The notes under the pieces: generated by a model | Seen by the model: the letters and a program-made list of their open reading frames with translations, nothing else | The model's database searches: none | Told to the model about the DNA's origin: nothing | Shown: piece by piece, positions 5,536 to 12,327 of the stretch | Layout: the number at the start of each line of letters is the position of its first letter | How positions within the stretch are numbered: the stretch's first letter is position 1 | DNA from: JBCBUE01 sp039818285 | GTDB taxonomy: Bacteria > Planctomycetota > Phycisphaerae > Phycisphaerales > Phycisphaeraceae | NCBI GenBank assembly: GCA_039818285.1 | Contig: JBCBUE010000087.1 | Span: 1 to 12,327 of the forward strand | DNA length: 12,327 bases | Direction: 5' to 3' | Made by a program: the position numbers and the translations under genes

Positions 5536-7443
5536 TCAGGGGGACCGATTGATCCAGCCATCGACATCGGACGCAAGATCGCTGCGCTGCCAGACGCGGA
5601 TGTAATCGACGACAAAGTCGGCGGGGAGTTGAGCGTCGTCGATCGGGTCGTTGTCCCAGCCACCGCTGACAGCCGTGAAGATCGGGTAAGACCGCACCTC
5701 GGAGATGCGAGGATTCTCCCAGCGGGCCATCTCGCGGCCATTGCAATACACGACGGCTAAGCCGGGCAGCCACAGCAGGCCGGAGGTGACGTAGCCTTCC
5801 TCGTCCGGGGCGATGTAGGCGGGGGTGCCCGTGGCTTTGTGGTTCTTCCCATAGCCGTCCCAATGAAAGGCGATCGTGTGGCGATTGGGGCCCCAACGCG
5901 AGAGATACTCCATGATGTCGAACTCCATGCCGCCGTTGCCGGTGTCTGCACGCTTCCATTGCGGGCCCGCGTCGGGGCCGCGGTCGGGCATGAGCCAGAA
6001 CGCGGGCCACATGCCCGGGGCGTCGGGTAGCTTCACGCGTGCCTCGAAATAGCCGTAGCGTTGCACCCACTTGCCGTAGGTATCAAGAAACCCTGTCGCG
6101 TAATCGGTCACCTTCGCGTCGGGGTCGTCGTTGTGGTGCCCGGTCTTGCGCTCGAAGCGAAGCCGGGCAACCCCATCGCCAACGATGACGTTGTCTTTGC
6201 TGAAATGACTCCGCTTGTCCCAGAAGTTGGACGTGTAGATGTTCCAGGTATCGGTGTCGACGTAGTCGCCATCGAAGTGGTCCTCGAACGTCAGGGTCCA
6301 GTCTCCCTCGATCGGCGGCCGCTCGCCGACCCACTCCGGCAGCGGGCTGGCGGGGGGCATCGAGGCGACGATCCGATCGACGCGTAACGACTGCGTGAGG
6401 TCGGCGGGGTTGTCGGTGCGGATCTGTAGGGCGGTCACCACGTTGCTGGCAAGACGCGTGCCCCCCGTCCCGCGATATGGCTTGGATTCGAACGTCTGGG
6501 GGCCTTGCCAGATCTCGGGGCTCGCGAACGGCACGGTGAGGGTGCGTGTCTGCTGACTTTCGATCGGCGTTGTGGCTTCGACCCAGTGGCCGTTGCCCTT
6601 GGCGCTGTCGAGCCGGACACGCGGCGTGACGGGCTCATCGCCGAGGTTGGTCAGCGTGACATCGACCTGGAGGTAAGCTCGCAGGTCCCAGCGTCCGACC
6701 TCGGGGCGAACCGCCACGCCTTGCTGTTCATGGCCCGCGGGCAGCGAAGCCACGACGCCGTTGGCGGTGATGTCGGCGGCCGCGTGGTGCGTCGTGGCCT
6801 TGATTTTCTGGCCAGGGTCCATGCCCTCGCCATAGATCACACCGTCGAGCGGCTTGGTCTGCGAATAGGCCGAATTGACCTGCTCGACTTGCTCCTCGGT
6901 GTAGGGTTCGACGCCGTGGAGCAGGATCCGATCGCCGGGCCGAGCCGGATCGACGAAAACCAGCAGCTTGGCGATCTGCGAGGGATCGACCGCCTTGCCG
7001 GTGGCGCGACCGTAATTGTTCTTGAAGTTCACGCGGATCGTGCCGCTCTGGCCGGGCATCAGGCCGATTCGGCTAGCGCTCGTCGCCGCTACCCCCCACT
7101 TGCCCGGCCCGTCGACCCGGGCGTGAACCGCCATGTCGCGATCCGAGTCATTCGTGACGTCGAAGGCCAGCCCCAACGCTTCACCTACATCCCACGTTTC
7201 ATTCGGTTGACGGATGAACAGGTTCGGCGTGATTTTCTCGCTTCCGATAGTCATCAGAAGGTGCGGCGCCTCGCCTTGGGCAACCATCTCCACCGTTGCG
7301 TTTCTGGTGGCGAACATCGAGTCATCAACGGACTCATCAAACAACGTCCATGCTTCGGCGGCGGCGAGCGGCGCCAGAAAGATCATCGCAAAAGCGATCA
7401 ACAAACAGATTGAAGTTAGAAAAAATGTCGGCTTGGTGGTCAT
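5536..7443 (-). CDS. Secreted GH16 family endo-glycosidase with agarase-type N-terminal region
   Basis: This 635-residue protein starts at ATG 7443 with a clear signal peptide (about 1-29, ending LAPLAAA). Residues about 30-185 are a beta-rich region that resembles the non-catalytic domain of agarases: LGLAFDVTNDS (90-100), the Gly-rich GLMPGQSGTIRV (127-138) and IAKLLVFV (157-164). A second beta-rich linker domain follows to about 375. The GH16 catalytic domain is about 380-620: LTFEDHFDG, FEARVKLP, WPAFWLMP and the active site EFDIME (507-512), matching ExDxxE with Glu507 as nucleophile and Glu512 as acid/base. It would cut internal beta-linkages of a galactan or glucan outside the cytoplasm. 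A longer in-frame upstream extension overlaps the next gene and lacks a signal peptide, so it was rejected. No Shine-Dalgarno is evident. The GH16 subfamily is not resolved. Confidence 0.93.
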   Translation of the reverse strand: MTTKPTFFLTSICLLIAFAMIFLAPLAAAEAWTLFDESVDDSMFATRNATVEMVAQGEAPHLLMTIGSEKITPNLFIRQPNETWDVGEALGLAFDVTNDSDRDMAVHARVDGPGKWGVAATSASRIGLMPGQSGTIRVNFKNNYGRATGKAVDPSQIAKLLVFVDPARPGDRILLHGVEPYTEEQVEQVNSAYSQTKPLDGVIYGEGMDPGQKIKATTHHAAADITANGVVASLPAGHEQQGVAVRPEVGRWDLRAYLQVDVTLTNLGDEPVTPRVRLDSAKGNGHWVEATTPIESQQTRTLTVPFASPEIWQGPQTFESKPYRGTGGTRLASNVVTALQIRTDNPADLTQSLRVDRIVASMPPASPLPEWVGERPPIEGDWTLTFEDHFDGDYVDTDTWNIYTSNFWDKRSHFSKDNVIVGDGVARLRFERKTGHHNDDPDAKVTDYATGFLDTYGKWVQRYGYFEARVKLPDAPGMWPAFWLMPDRGPDAGPQWKRADTGNGGMEFDIMEYLSRWGPNRHTIAFHWDGYGKNHKATGTPAYIAPDEEGYVTSGLLWLPGLAVVYCNGREMARWENPRISEVRSYPIFTAVSGGWDNDPIDDAQLPADFVVDYIRVWQRSDLASDVDGWINRSP

Positions 7444-7743
7444 GGTGGAGTCTTTGTGATCGGGGCGAACGTGAAGGCGGTCGGATGAGAAAGCCAAACG
7501 GGTGACGCGACGTGATGTGACTGGTTCATTGGCGCAAGCGGAGTATCGATGGAGACCGCTCGGACAGATTGCTATGTATGAAAAATGGATTATCGAAAAT
7601 ACAAATTTGATCCGGCGTGTCGGCTTTGCGTCACAGATTCTGTCGCCCTTGGTGTATGAAAGTACAGCGCGAGTTGAGCGATCGAATGCCGTTTCGGCCG
7701 ATCGATAACTCGCGGCGTGATTCACCGCCGTAAACGACAAGAC
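7444..7743. promoter_or_regulatory. 300-bp divergent control region
   Basis: This region separates the GH16 start (minus) from the oxidoreductase start (plus). Its centre (about 7570-7670) is AT-rich, as expected for promoters. CGAAAATACAAATT (7594-7607) resembles CGAAAACCAAATT (4242-4254) in the other divergent region, and GTATGAAA occurs twice (7576-7583 and 7654-7661). No convincing -35/-10 pair, RNA gene or real reading frame was found. Confidence 0.4.
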
Positions 7744-9375
7744 ATGACCAGCCAACCCCACTACTTTCACACGACTTGGATCCAGCCCACCGATGAACGA
7801 CTCGACGTCGACGTTTGCGTCTACGGCGGGAACGCCGCGGGCGTGGTCGCCGCGGTCAAAGCGAGTGAGCTTGGGATGTCCGCGGTGCTGCTTCAGCCCG
7901 GCCAGCACCTCGGGGGCATGACCACGGGGGGCCTAAGTTGGACCGACTACGGAAGCCGTCACGTCATCGGCGGGATGTCGCGCGCCTTCTACCGCGGCCT
8001 CGGCGCCGAGGCCGGGATGGAGGGCGAGTACTGGCACTTCTGGCCGAGCGACGCGACCCGCCGTATCGAAGCGATGTGCCGAGACGCCGGGCTGGATGTC
8101 AGGCGAGCCACGTTTCTCGATCAAGTCCAGATGGCCGGCCGCCGCATCGTCGGCATCTCGCTGCTCGGCGGGCTGACGGTCCGCGCCCGTCAGTTCATCG
8201 ATTGCTCGTACGAGGGCGACCTGATGGCCGCGGCCGGGGTCAGCTGCACCGTCGGTCGCGAAGCCAACACCGAGTACGACGAGACGCTCAACGGCGTGCA
8301 ATGTCGGCAGACGCACCAATTCGACCCGCACGCGGTCGATCCATTTGTGGTTGAAGGCGATCCGTCCTCGGGTCTGCTTCCTTTCGTTGAGTCTCGGGAT
8401 CTTCGACGAGATCAGGGTCGAGCGGACCACAAGATCCAGGCTTACAACTTTCGGATCTGCATGACCGACGACCCGGCGATTCGCGTCGATTGGCGCCGGC
8501 CCGAGGGTTACGACCCGATGCACTACGAGCTCGCCGCTCGATGGTTCCGCAACGACTCGTGGGGCTCCTGGAACGCCACGCTGCCGCACGACCCCGCCAC
8601 GGACCCGCGTCAAGCCCCGAACAAGTTCGACATCCTCGATCGTGCTACCGACGCGGGCTGGCACAAAGCGGACGTCAACAATCACGGCCCGTGCAGCAGC
8701 GACTTCATTGGTGCGAACTACACCTGGCCGACCGCCGATTACGCCATTCGCGAGCGGATTTTCCAGGAACACGTCCGCTACCAACAGGGCCTTTATTGGT
8801 TTATGGCCAATGACCCTCGAGTCCCCGGGCCGCTCCGCGAGGTGTACCAACGCTGGGGGCTGCCACGCGACGAGTTCACGCAGACGGGGCACTGGCCCCA
8901 CCAGCTGTACCCCCGTGAAGCCCGCCGCATGATCGCCGACCACGTAATCACCGAGCACGATTGCACGGGTCGAGTGCGCCCCGACGACTCGGTCGGCATG
9001 GGGAGCTACACCATGGACTCGCACAACTGCTCGCGGTTTGTCGCCGAGATCAACGGCAAGCCAACGGTGATGAATGAGGGTGATGTTCAGGTACCACCCA
9101 CCGAGCCCTATCCGGTCAGCTATCGAGCCATCGTGCCGAGACGGGGGGAATGCACCAACCTGATTGTGCCGGTCTGCTTTTCAGCTTCGCACATCGCTTA
9201 TGGCTCGGCACGGATGGAACCGGTCTTCATGGTCCTTGGCGAAAGCGCAGGCTGCGCTGCAAATCGAGCGATCGCCGACGGCGTCGCCGTGCAGGACGTG
9301 GATTACCACCGACTTCGCTCGATGCTCGACGAGGCGGGTCAGGTGCTCGAGCTTCACGCGGTCACAGCCGTCTGA
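7744..9375 (+). CDS. FAD-dependent oxidoreductase (FAD_oxidored-type)
   Basis: This 543-residue protein has an N-terminal Rossmann fold: DVCVYGGNAAGVVAAVKASE with the modified glycine motif GGNAAG (28-33), then LGGMTTGGLSWTD (56-68). Homologues of this type are common in polysaccharide-use loci of planctomycetes and Bacteroidota; their reactions are mostly uncharacterised. The residue before the PG in VLLQPGQHLGGM, which is usually an acid contacting the FAD ribose, is Gln51 here. The C-terminal half has YRAIVPRRGECTNLIVPVC and the FAD-closing segment ARMEPVFMVLGESAGCAA, which fit the family. The start at ATG 7744 removes a basic nine-residue extension from GTG 7717; both lack a clear ribosome site. 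No signal peptide was seen, so it is probably cytoplasmic. It is followed after 21 bases by the GH106-like gene, so the two are an operon and probably act on the same sugar. Confidence 0.92.
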   Translation: MTSQPHYFHTTWIQPTDERLDVDVCVYGGNAAGVVAAVKASELGMSAVLLQPGQHLGGMTTGGLSWTDYGSRHVIGGMSRAFYRGLGAEAGMEGEYWHFWPSDATRRIEAMCRDAGLDVRRATFLDQVQMAGRRIVGISLLGGLTVRARQFIDCSYEGDLMAAAGVSCTVGREANTEYDETLNGVQCRQTHQFDPHAVDPFVVEGDPSSGLLPFVESRDLRRDQGRADHKIQAYNFRICMTDDPAIRVDWRRPEGYDPMHYELAARWFRNDSWGSWNATLPHDPATDPRQAPNKFDILDRATDAGWHKADVNNHGPCSSDFIGANYTWPTADYAIRERIFQEHVRYQQGLYWFMANDPRVPGPLREVYQRWGLPRDEFTQTGHWPHQLYPREARRMIADHVITEHDCTGRVRPDDSVGMGSYTMDSHNCSRFVAEINGKPTVMNEGDVQVPPTEPYPVSYRAIVPRRGECTNLIVPVCFSASHIAYGSARMEPVFMVLGESAGCAANRAIADGVAVQDVDYHRLRSMLDEAGQVLELHAVTAV

Positions 9376-9396
9376 TGCCGTCCGCGCGGGGTGGGC

Positions 9397-11352
9397 ATGC
9401 CGAGATCTAAGCCGCCGAAGCTGCCCGCGGGATTCGTTCACCCGCCAAACACTTATTCCCTGACGCCGTTCTGGTTCTGGAATGATCGACTCGAAGAGGA
9501 GGAGATCATCCGGCAGATCGATGCCTTCACCGAGCGCGGCATCTATGGGTTCGTCCTCCACCCCCGCGTCGGTCTCCCCGAGGACTGCGGATGGATGTCG
9601 CCCCGCCTTCTTGGCTTTATGCGCGTCGCTATTGATCATGCGGCGCGGCGTCGCATGCAGGTCATCTTGTACGACGAAGGCATGTACCCTTCCGGCTCTT
9701 GCGCCGGCCAAGTCGTCGCCGAGAACTCCGAGTTCGCGTGTCGCGGGCTGGTGTTGCTCGATCGGGAGCCCGCCGACCTGCCAGACGGCCAGCACATTGT
9801 CGCCAGGTGTTCTCGCGCCGAAGGAACGTCGGTTTGGGTGATCGACCGACCGATCGGCAGCTGGATTCGCGGCCTGCACTACACCGCCGACGACTCGACC
9901 CGCTCGCTGGATCCCTGGCCGGCACGCGCCACCCCCGAGTCTCGCCCACCCGCCGCCGATCTCCTCAACCCCGACGCCGTTGCCTGTTTCATCCGGCTCA
10001 CCTACGACCGCTACCATCACCACTTCGAGGATCACTTCGGTAAAACCATCACCGCCATCTTCACCGACGAGCCGATGGTTCTCGGTCGCGGCAACCCCTG
10101 CGACGCTCGACCCGGAACCACCGACATCCTCAGCCACGTCAACGCCTTCCTCGGCTACGACTTCACGCCTCACCTGCCAGCACTCTGGCACGACGACGAA
10201 CCCGACGCCGAGCGCCACCGCGATAACTACCGCCGTGCGATCCGCCACCGACTCGACACGACCTATTACCGTCCGCTTCGGAACTGGTGCGCCGATCATC
10301 GCGTCGCGCTAACCGGCCATCCCGCCAATCCCGACGACCTGGGGCATCTCCGCTACTTCCACTGGCCCGGGCAGGACGCCATACTCGACTTCGTCTACCC
10401 CGGTGAACGTGCGGTCAGCCGTCTCGAGTCCACTCAGGCCAAGGCCGCCGCTTCCGTTGCCGTTCACTACCGCCGCCAACGCAACGCCAACGAGTTCATG
10501 GGCGCCTACGGCCACGACGTTCCGGTGTCTCTCTACCGATTCGTGGCCTACTGGTTGATCGTCCGAGGTTGTAATCTGCTCATCCCCCACGCTTTTTTCT
10601 ATTCAACACGCGGCCCGCGTATCGACGAGTGCCCGCCGCAACTCGGTCCGCACGGACCCTGGTGGGACGACGCCGAACTCACTGCGTTTCACGTCGCATG
10701 TCAGCGTCTTAGCTGGCTCAACGCCCTGGCTCACCCTTGCGTGCACGTGGCTTTGATCTGCCCTGAAAACGACGTTCCGGTTCGCCTGAGTCGTCGACTG
10801 TTCGAAGCCCAGATCGACTTTCACTACCTCGATGAGCGGCATCTGCACGGAGATGCTCACGTCAAAGCCGACGGCGTTCACTTAGCGGATATGCATTACC
10901 ACGCCGTCGTCGCGATCGCGCCATCACTATCGTCGACGGCTATCAATGCCTTAGGCTCGCTTGACCGTTCTCGCACTTGGCTGCTCGATCACGAAAGCAG
11001 CGGCCCTGATATTGCCTCACTCAGAGCCGCCTTACCCCCGCATCCGCGCACATCAGAACCTCAACCGTGGCTACGTTTGCGCGAAGTCCGCCTCGCGAAT
11101 AACGACTGGCTTTTCACCTTCAATGAAGGTTTAGAGCCTATCGCCACCAACCTGGAGTTCCATCGACCTGGATCGATAGCCAGGATTGACATTGCCAAAG
11201 GGAGATTGATAGAAGCAGGCCTATCCGATCGTGTCGCATTGCATCTTGAACCCGGCGAACTCGCCTTATTCTTACAGGGGACGCGCCGATCGCTTACCGG
11301 TGTTGCTTGGGTTGCGCGTCAGCTCGTTCGCGGGCTAGCCGATGTCGCCTGA
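9397..11352 (+). CDS. GH106-like glycoside hydrolase (alpha-L-rhamnosidase-related)
   Basis: This 651-residue protein resembles GH106 and its uncharacterised relatives. The beta/alpha barrel is seen from PFWFWNDRLEEEEI (24-37), GIYGFVLHPRVGLP (48-61), QVILYDEGMYPSGSCAG (88-104), the run LNPDAVACFIRLTYDRYHHH (190-209) and IFTDEP (221-226). Glu225 of TDEP is a likely catalytic residue. The C-terminus (about 560-630) is beta-rich and ends the chain early compared with full GH106 enzymes, which often exceed 800 residues. There is no signal peptide, so it is predicted to be cytoplasmic. ATG 9397 is preferred over GTG 9391 because a GGGGTGG ribosome site stands directly upstream. It forms an operon with the oxidoreductase. 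It probably removes a terminal sugar from short oligosaccharides, but rhamnose as the target is not proven. Confidence 0.85.
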   Translation: MPRSKPPKLPAGFVHPPNTYSLTPFWFWNDRLEEEEIIRQIDAFTERGIYGFVLHPRVGLPEDCGWMSPRLLGFMRVAIDHAARRRMQVILYDEGMYPSGSCAGQVVAENSEFACRGLVLLDREPADLPDGQHIVARCSRAEGTSVWVIDRPIGSWIRGLHYTADDSTRSLDPWPARATPESRPPAADLLNPDAVACFIRLTYDRYHHHFEDHFGKTITAIFTDEPMVLGRGNPCDARPGTTDILSHVNAFLGYDFTPHLPALWHDDEPDAERHRDNYRRAIRHRLDTTYYRPLRNWCADHRVALTGHPANPDDLGHLRYFHWPGQDAILDFVYPGERAVSRLESTQAKAAASVAVHYRRQRNANEFMGAYGHDVPVSLYRFVAYWLIVRGCNLLIPHAFFYSTRGPRIDECPPQLGPHGPWWDDAELTAFHVACQRLSWLNALAHPCVHVALICPENDVPVRLSRRLFEAQIDFHYLDERHLHGDAHVKADGVHLADMHYHAVVAIAPSLSSTAINALGSLDRSRTWLLDHESSGPDIASLRAALPPHPRTSEPQPWLRLREVRLANNDWLFTFNEGLEPIATNLEFHRPGSIARIDIAKGRLIEAGLSDRVALHLEPGELALFLQGTRRSLTGVAWVARQLVRGLADVA

Positions 11353-11374
11353 GCCGCGCACACGTGCGCGCGGC
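11353..11374 (+). terminator. Strong hairpin directly after the GH106-like stop codon
   Basis: The 22 bases following the TGA form a near-perfect palindrome with a single mismatched pair, centred on CACGTG. It would fold into a very stable GC hairpin in the transcript. There is no T-run after it, so it may act with Rho or as a 3'-end stabiliser. Confidence 0.5.
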
Positions 11375-11375
11375 G

Positions 11376-11390
11376 GCCCGTCTAGCGGGC
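11376..11390. repeat. Short hairpin before the right 144-bp repeat
   Basis: GCCCG (11376-11380) and CGGGC (11386-11390) pair around a TCTAG loop. It is placed 24 bases before the right copy of the long repeat, much as the hairpin at 291-306 stands before the left copy, but the sequences differ. Confidence 0.4.
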
Positions 11391-11414
11391 TGTAAACGGG
11401 GGTTGAACGGCGCT

Positions 11415-11557
11415 CGACGGGTGGATTTGTTCACATGATTCATATGCGCGCGCCGGCCCGATTCTGGGGCTTCGAACGCTAAGTGCTGATTCTCCCGCGG
11501 ATTCCCGTGAACGCCCGCGTTGTCCCGGGTTGACACCTTTTGCCATTCTTTGCCGGG
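11415..11557 (+). repeat. 144-bp direct repeat, right copy (143 bp)
   Basis: This copy matches 316-459 with about 96% identity by eye. It ends 20 bases before the ATG of the zinc-binding protein, so here it forms the upstream region of that gene. It keeps the 10-bp-phased CCCG array (11493-11527) and the CATTCTTTGCCG word (11544-11555), and contains TTGACA at 11530-11535, where the left copy has TTGACT. The inverted partner of the CATTCTTTG word seen at the left copy is absent here. Confidence 0.92.
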
Positions 11558-11577
11558 GTTCACAGTAAGCTCGCGGG

Positions 11578-11973
11578 ATGCAACGCGATGTCGATGGCGG
11601 GGTGGTGATTTCTTGCGACTTCTGCGGGACGGACTGGGACCCGTACGACGCCGAGCAGGCGCTGCCGATGACCGAGGGGCATCACGGGTCGGTGCTGTGT
11701 CTGGCGTGTCTGCGGCGGGCGATGACGGAGATCGGGCCGTCGGAGGTGGGGTTTACGTGCTCGCTGTGCCTGCGTGATTTCGCGGCCGGGGTGCCGGCGT
11801 GGCGGTACACGGTTGAGGGAAGGGCGGAGGAAGAGGCGCCGCCGGGGCGGAACGTCGGGGCGGTGCTGTGCTACGACTGCCTGCGTCTGGCGGCCAAGAC
11901 GTTTCACAAGGATCGGGACGTCGATTTTCGGTGGGACCCGACGGCGTTTCCGCCGCGGCCGGCGGGGGATTAG
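11578..11973 (+). CDS. Small four-CxxC zinc-binding protein with internal duplication
   Basis: This 131-residue protein has four CxxC pairs: Cys13/16, Cys41/44, Cys61/64 and Cys98/101. The two halves repeat the same pattern: CDFC with SVLCLACLRRA, and CSLC with AVLCYDCLRLA. Each half would bind one zinc through two pairs. The tail is Pro-rich. I know no named family for it; it could be a DNA-, RNA- or protein-binding adaptor. Codon use is more GC-rich than in the sugar locus, so it probably belongs to the resident chromosome. Start ATG 11578 has no strong ribosome site. Its TAG stop (11971-11973) overlaps the TAA stop of the convergent TPR gene. The 3' part (11862-11938) is repeated exactly at the window end. 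Confidence 0.85.
   Translation: MQRDVDGGVVISCDFCGTDWDPYDAEQALPMTEGHHGSVLCLACLRRAMTEIGPSEVGFTCSLCLRDFAAGVPAWRYTVEGRAEEEAPPGRNVGAVLCYDCLRLAAKTFHKDRDVDFRWDPTAFPPRPAGD
11862..11938 (+). repeat. 77-bp exact direct repeat, first copy
   Basis: These 77 bases lie inside the zinc-protein gene (around Cys98/101) and are identical to the last 77 bases of the window. The base before the match differs (C at 11861, G at 12250), but the eight bases before that (CGTCGGGG) are again shared. Confidence 0.95.
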
Positions 11974-12327
11974 CCGGCCTGGGCGAGGCTTGAGTCGGCG
12001 GCGGGGGTGGTGTTGAGCCGGAGGGCGAGGCGGCGGGCGTCGGCGTAGTGGGGGTTGGCGTGGAGGGCGCGGTCGAGGGTGGCGCGGGCGGCGGGGTTGT
12101 CGCCGAGCTCGTGCTCGCAGACGGCGAGGTGGTAGAGGGTGTCGGCCCGGTCGGGGTGGGCGTGGGCGTCGCGGCGTAGGGCGGCGACGGCGCGGCGGAG
12201 CAGCGGGCGGATCGTGGGGCGGGTGGGCGCGGCGTCCTGGTCGTCGGGGGGGTGCTGTGCTACGACTGCCTGCGTCTGGCGGCCAAGACGTTTCACAAGG
12301 ATCGGGACGTCGATTTTCGGTGGGACC
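11970..12327 (-). CDS. TPR protein, C-terminal part only; 5' side joined to a foreign segment
   Basis: The frame ends at TAA 11970-11972 and stays open to the window edge. The final part contains a tetratricopeptide unit, ADTLYHLAVCEHELGDNPAA, continuing into RATLDRALHANPHYADARRL, with the expected A, L, G and P positions. This suggests a protein-interaction domain of a larger protein. From about 12250 onward the sequence is an exact copy of 11862-11938, so the residues read there (KRLGRQTQAVVAQH) are the antisense of the zinc-protein gene and are not natural TPR sequence. Either a rearrangement has cut the gene or the end of the assembly is wrong. The TPR part has the same GC-rich codon use as the zinc-protein gene, which it meets tail to tail. 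Confidence 0.65.
   Translation of the reverse strand, partial: VPPKIDVPILVKRLGRQTQAVVAQHPPDDQDAAPTRPTIRPLLRRAVAALRRDAHAHPDRADTLYHLAVCEHELGDNPAARATLDRALHANPHYADARRLALRLNTTPAADSSLAQAG
12251..12327 (+). repeat. 77-bp exact direct repeat, second copy at the window end
   Basis: This is a perfect copy of 11862-11938, offset by 389 bases. It runs to the last base of the window, so its real length may be greater. It interrupts the reading frame of the TPR gene. Confidence 0.95.

Noticed and set aside
7444..7908. 155-residue N-terminal extension of GH16
   Set aside because: It would overlap the oxidoreductase start and bury the clear signal peptide that begins at the ATG at 7443.
7933..9024. 363-residue minus-strand frame
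   Set aside because: It is entirely antisense to the FAD-dependent oxidoreductase and has no recognisable motif.
9181..10299. 372-residue minus-strand frame
   Set aside because: It is antisense to the end of the oxidoreductase and the start of the GH106-like gene; Val/Gly-rich shadow composition.
11460..11485. Possible tRNA T-arm-like GCTTCGAACGC in the right repeat
   Set aside because: No acceptor stem, anticodon arm or D arm can be built around it, and the left copy does not keep the sequence.

Overview
The window looks like planctomycete DNA, most likely a marine Phycisphaerae-type bacterium. The support is the combination of a PEP-CTERM surface protein, a prepilin-type protein with the H-X9-DG signature, a type I sulfatase, a XylR-like AraC regulator, large sugar-active enzymes and high GC. 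The assignment to a phylum is inference; there is no rRNA or other marker gene.

Layout. 1-235: a short TPR-like coding fragment. 236-508: two hairpins (one a minus-strand terminator), then a 144-bp element that recurs at 11415-11557. 509-1012: an orphan ORF of doubtful status. 1048-4110 (minus): a probable three-gene operon transcribed as PEP-CTERM protein, prepilin-like protein, sulfatase. 4111-4322: divergent control region. 4323-5519 (plus): the XylR-like regulator. 5536-7443 (minus): a secreted GH16 enzyme with an agarase-type N-terminal region, convergent with the regulator. 7444-7743: a second divergent control region. 7744-11352 (plus): a two-gene operon of an FAD-dependent oxidoreductase and a GH106-like glycosidase, closed by a strong hairpin. 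11415-11557: second copy of the 144-bp element. 11578-11973: a four-CxxC zinc-binding protein. 11970-12327 (minus): the C-terminus of a TPR protein whose upstream part is replaced by a 77-bp exact copy of the zinc-protein gene, possibly an assembly effect.

How the genes may work together. The central 11 kb reads as a small polysaccharide-use locus. GH16 has a signal peptide and would cut a long polymer outside the cytoplasm. The sulfatase, the GH106-like enzyme and the oxidoreductase show no signal peptide and would act inside the cell on desulfated, debranched or oxidised fragments. The sulfatase and agarase-like architecture point to a sulfated algal galactan, but the substrate is inferred. 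The PEP-CTERM and prepilin-like proteins would sit at the cell surface. The regulator probably senses a released sugar and controls the divergent promoters. No transporter, integrase, transposase, tRNA or CRISPR array was seen.

The most unusual signals are non-coding. The whole locus is bracketed by the 144-bp direct repeat. Each copy carries a run of CCCG words at exact 10-bp spacing and a CATTCTTTGCCG word, and relatives of that word lie in the regulator/PEP-CTERM control region.
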